A stretch of 6,683 nucleotides of DNA, from the NCBI GenBank assembly GCA_011390435.1, contig JAABSK010000156.1, forward strand, positions 1 to 6,683, given 5' to 3'. Each line of letters opens with the position of its first letter. Position 1 is the first letter of the stretch. Both the position numbers and the translations under genes were made by a program. Of this stretch, positions 6,069 through 6,683 are shown one piece after another. Source of the stretch: Desulfobacteraceae bacterium (GTDB lineage: Bacteria; Desulfobacterota; Desulfobacteria; Desulfobacterales; Desulfobacteraceae). Under the pieces are notes generated by a model. The model ran no database searches. It was not told where the DNA came from and saw only the letters and a list, made by a program, of their open reading frames with translations.

Positions 6069-6091
6069 GATTTTACAAAGATTTTACAAAG
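6069..6091. repeat. Exact 11-bp tandem repeat upstream of the hybrid kinase
   Basis: GATTTTACAAA occurs twice head to tail (6069-6079 and 6080-6090), followed by a further G. The 11-bp period is about one helical turn, so both copies face the same side of the DNA, as in direct-repeat sites bound by response regulators. Read on the minus strand each copy contains TAAAAT, a passable -10 box; TTGGGA at 6109-6104 is spaced 17 bp from the nearer copy (6086-6081). The repeat could thus be a regulator site, a promoter element, or both. Confidence 0.5.
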
Positions 6092-6093
6092 CC

Positions 6094-6127
6094 TTGCTTG
6101 AAATCCCAAGGGATTATACACTATATG
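6094..6127 (+). promoter_or_regulatory. Weak candidate promoter elements for the ketosynthase gene
   Basis: Two imperfect sigma70 pairings exist: TTGCTT (6094-6099) with TATACA (6115-6120) at a short 15-bp spacing, or TTGAAA (6098-6103) with TATATG (6122-6127) at 18 bp. Either would start transcription only 0-10 nt before the ATG at 6135. Neither is strong, and there is no clear Shine-Dalgarno before either possible start. Confidence 0.25.
6102..6115. repeat. 14-bp dyad in the kinase/ketosynthase divergent gap
   Basis: AATCCC (6102-6107) and GGGATT (6110-6115) form a perfect inverted repeat with a 2-bp spacer. It overlaps the minus-strand -10 box at 6113-6118 and also lies between the candidate plus-strand promoter boxes, so one bound protein could affect both genes. 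Its small size makes chance plausible. Confidence 0.35.
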
Positions 6128-6141
6128 ATCCTTTATGAAAA
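6113..6141 (-). promoter_or_regulatory. Candidate promoter of the hybrid kinase
   Basis: On the minus strand a perfect TATAAT (6118-6113) follows TTTTCA (6141-6136, four of six matches) with 17-bp spacing. A start near 6106 would give a leader of about 69 nt that contains the tandem repeat. A competing downstream promoter, TTGGGA-17-TAAAAT at 6109-6081, is also possible. Confidence 0.4.
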
Positions 6142-6683
6142 AGACCTTAAAAAAAAAGATGCCTCAAATTGCAGTTGTGGGAATGGGATGCGTTTTTCCG
6201 CAGGCAGTATCCCTGCAACCTTTTTTCAATCATATTGTCCAAAAAAAAAATGCCGTCATCCGTGTGCCGGACCATCGCTGGATTGATCCGGCGCACCGGT
6301 TTCTATCCCCCCATTCGCTGCCGGACACAGCTGTCTGCTCAAATGCCGGTTTTATTGATGCCTTTGATTTTGATCCCCAGGGGTTTGTGATTGAAGCAGA
6401 TCTGTTGAATCGTCTGGATCTGGTTCATCAGCTCACCCTGGATGCCGCACGACAGGCATTTGACCAGTGCAGACACACACCGGAAGACAAAAAAAGAACC
6501 GGCGTTATCCTTGCCGCCATTGCCCTGCCCACTCCGGCGACAGCTGAATTTTCCCGCCGTGTTCTGCTAGACCGGGAATGGCACTATCCAGATGGAATCC
6601 AGCTGTCCCGCACCGGAGTCGTATCCTATCCTGCAGCGGTTCTTGCCCGGGCCATGGGGTTTGAAGCCGGCAGTTTCACGCTG
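6135..6683 (+). CDS. Ketosynthase-like gene of PUFA/polyketide synthase type, N-terminal part
   Basis: The open frame from the ATG at 6135 runs through the right edge (183 codons seen). It matches the N-terminal half of a type I beta-ketoacyl synthase domain: IAVVGMGCVFP (12-22), VPDHRW (44-49), AGFIDAFDFDP (71-81), LDLVHQLTLDAA (94-105), RTGVIL (121-126), and finally AGSFTL at the edge, just where the DxACxSS active-site block should begin. KS domains condense an acyl chain with a malonyl unit; the wording is closest to PfaA/HglE-like multidomain synthases, but downstream domains are not visible. The RTGVILA segment has Ala where Gly is usual. The start may instead be the in-frame ATG at 6159, which follows an A9 tract; the 6135 start adds a Lys-rich MKKTLKKK. 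An A10 run at 6241-6250 encodes QKKN. It is divergent from the hybrid kinase. Confidence 0.85.
   Translation, partial: MKKTLKKKMPQIAVVGMGCVFPQAVSLQPFFNHIVQKKNAVIRVPDHRWIDPAHRFLSPHSLPDTAVCSNAGFIDAFDFDPQGFVIEADLLNRLDLVHQLTLDAARQAFDQCRHTPEDKKRTGVILAAIALPTPATAEFSRRVLLDREWHYPDGIQLSRTGVVSYPAAVLARAMGFEAGSFTL

Noticed and set aside
6094..6098. Sigma54 -12 element (TTGCT) before the ketosynthase
   Set aside because: The required GG at the -24 position is absent (TT there).

Overview
The window looks like chromosomal DNA of a Gram-negative, probably deltaproteobacterial organism; a Desulfobacter-like member of the Desulfobacterota is my best guess. The guess rests on moderate GC content in the genes with AT-rich gaps, the style of the two sensor kinases, and a PUFA/polyketide-type ketosynthase beside them. 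It is inference from protein flavour only. I see no rRNA, tRNA, CRISPR array, insertion sequence or phage gene.

Layout, left to right: (1) a two-gene minus-strand operon, 1-877, with a SIR2-family NAD-dependent deacylase followed by a HIT (histidine triad) protein that runs off the left edge; (2) a plus-strand 180-residue helical protein of unknown function, 975-1517; (3) a minus-strand membrane PAS histidine kinase, 1514-2914; (4) a plus-strand rhomboid intramembrane serine protease, 3055-3789; (5) a minus-strand hybrid kinase (HAMP, HisKA, HATPase, receiver, HPt), 3758-6037; (6) a plus-strand ketosynthase-like gene start, 6135-6683, cut by the right edge.

After the sir2-hit operon every gene is flipped relative to its neighbour. 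Both convergent junctions overlap: by 4 bp, where one CTAG supplies both stop codons, and by 32 bp. The three divergent gaps are short (97, 140 and 97 bp) and hold all the visible regulatory sequence: sigma70-like promoters, perfect inverted repeats, and one exact 11-bp tandem repeat. The rhomboid promoter is so close to its ATG that the mRNA is probably nearly leaderless.

Functionally this is a signalling-rich stretch. Two membrane kinases, neither with a partner response regulator in view, flank a membrane protease, and the hybrid kinase is divergent from a lipid/polyketide-type gene. A link between kinase, protease and ketosynthase is possible but only inferred from position. I did not find clear proof of a new system. 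The best leads are the sirtuin-HIT pair, the unknown helical protein, the leaderless rhomboid promoter with its dyad, and the repeat-bearing region between the hybrid kinase and the ketosynthase.
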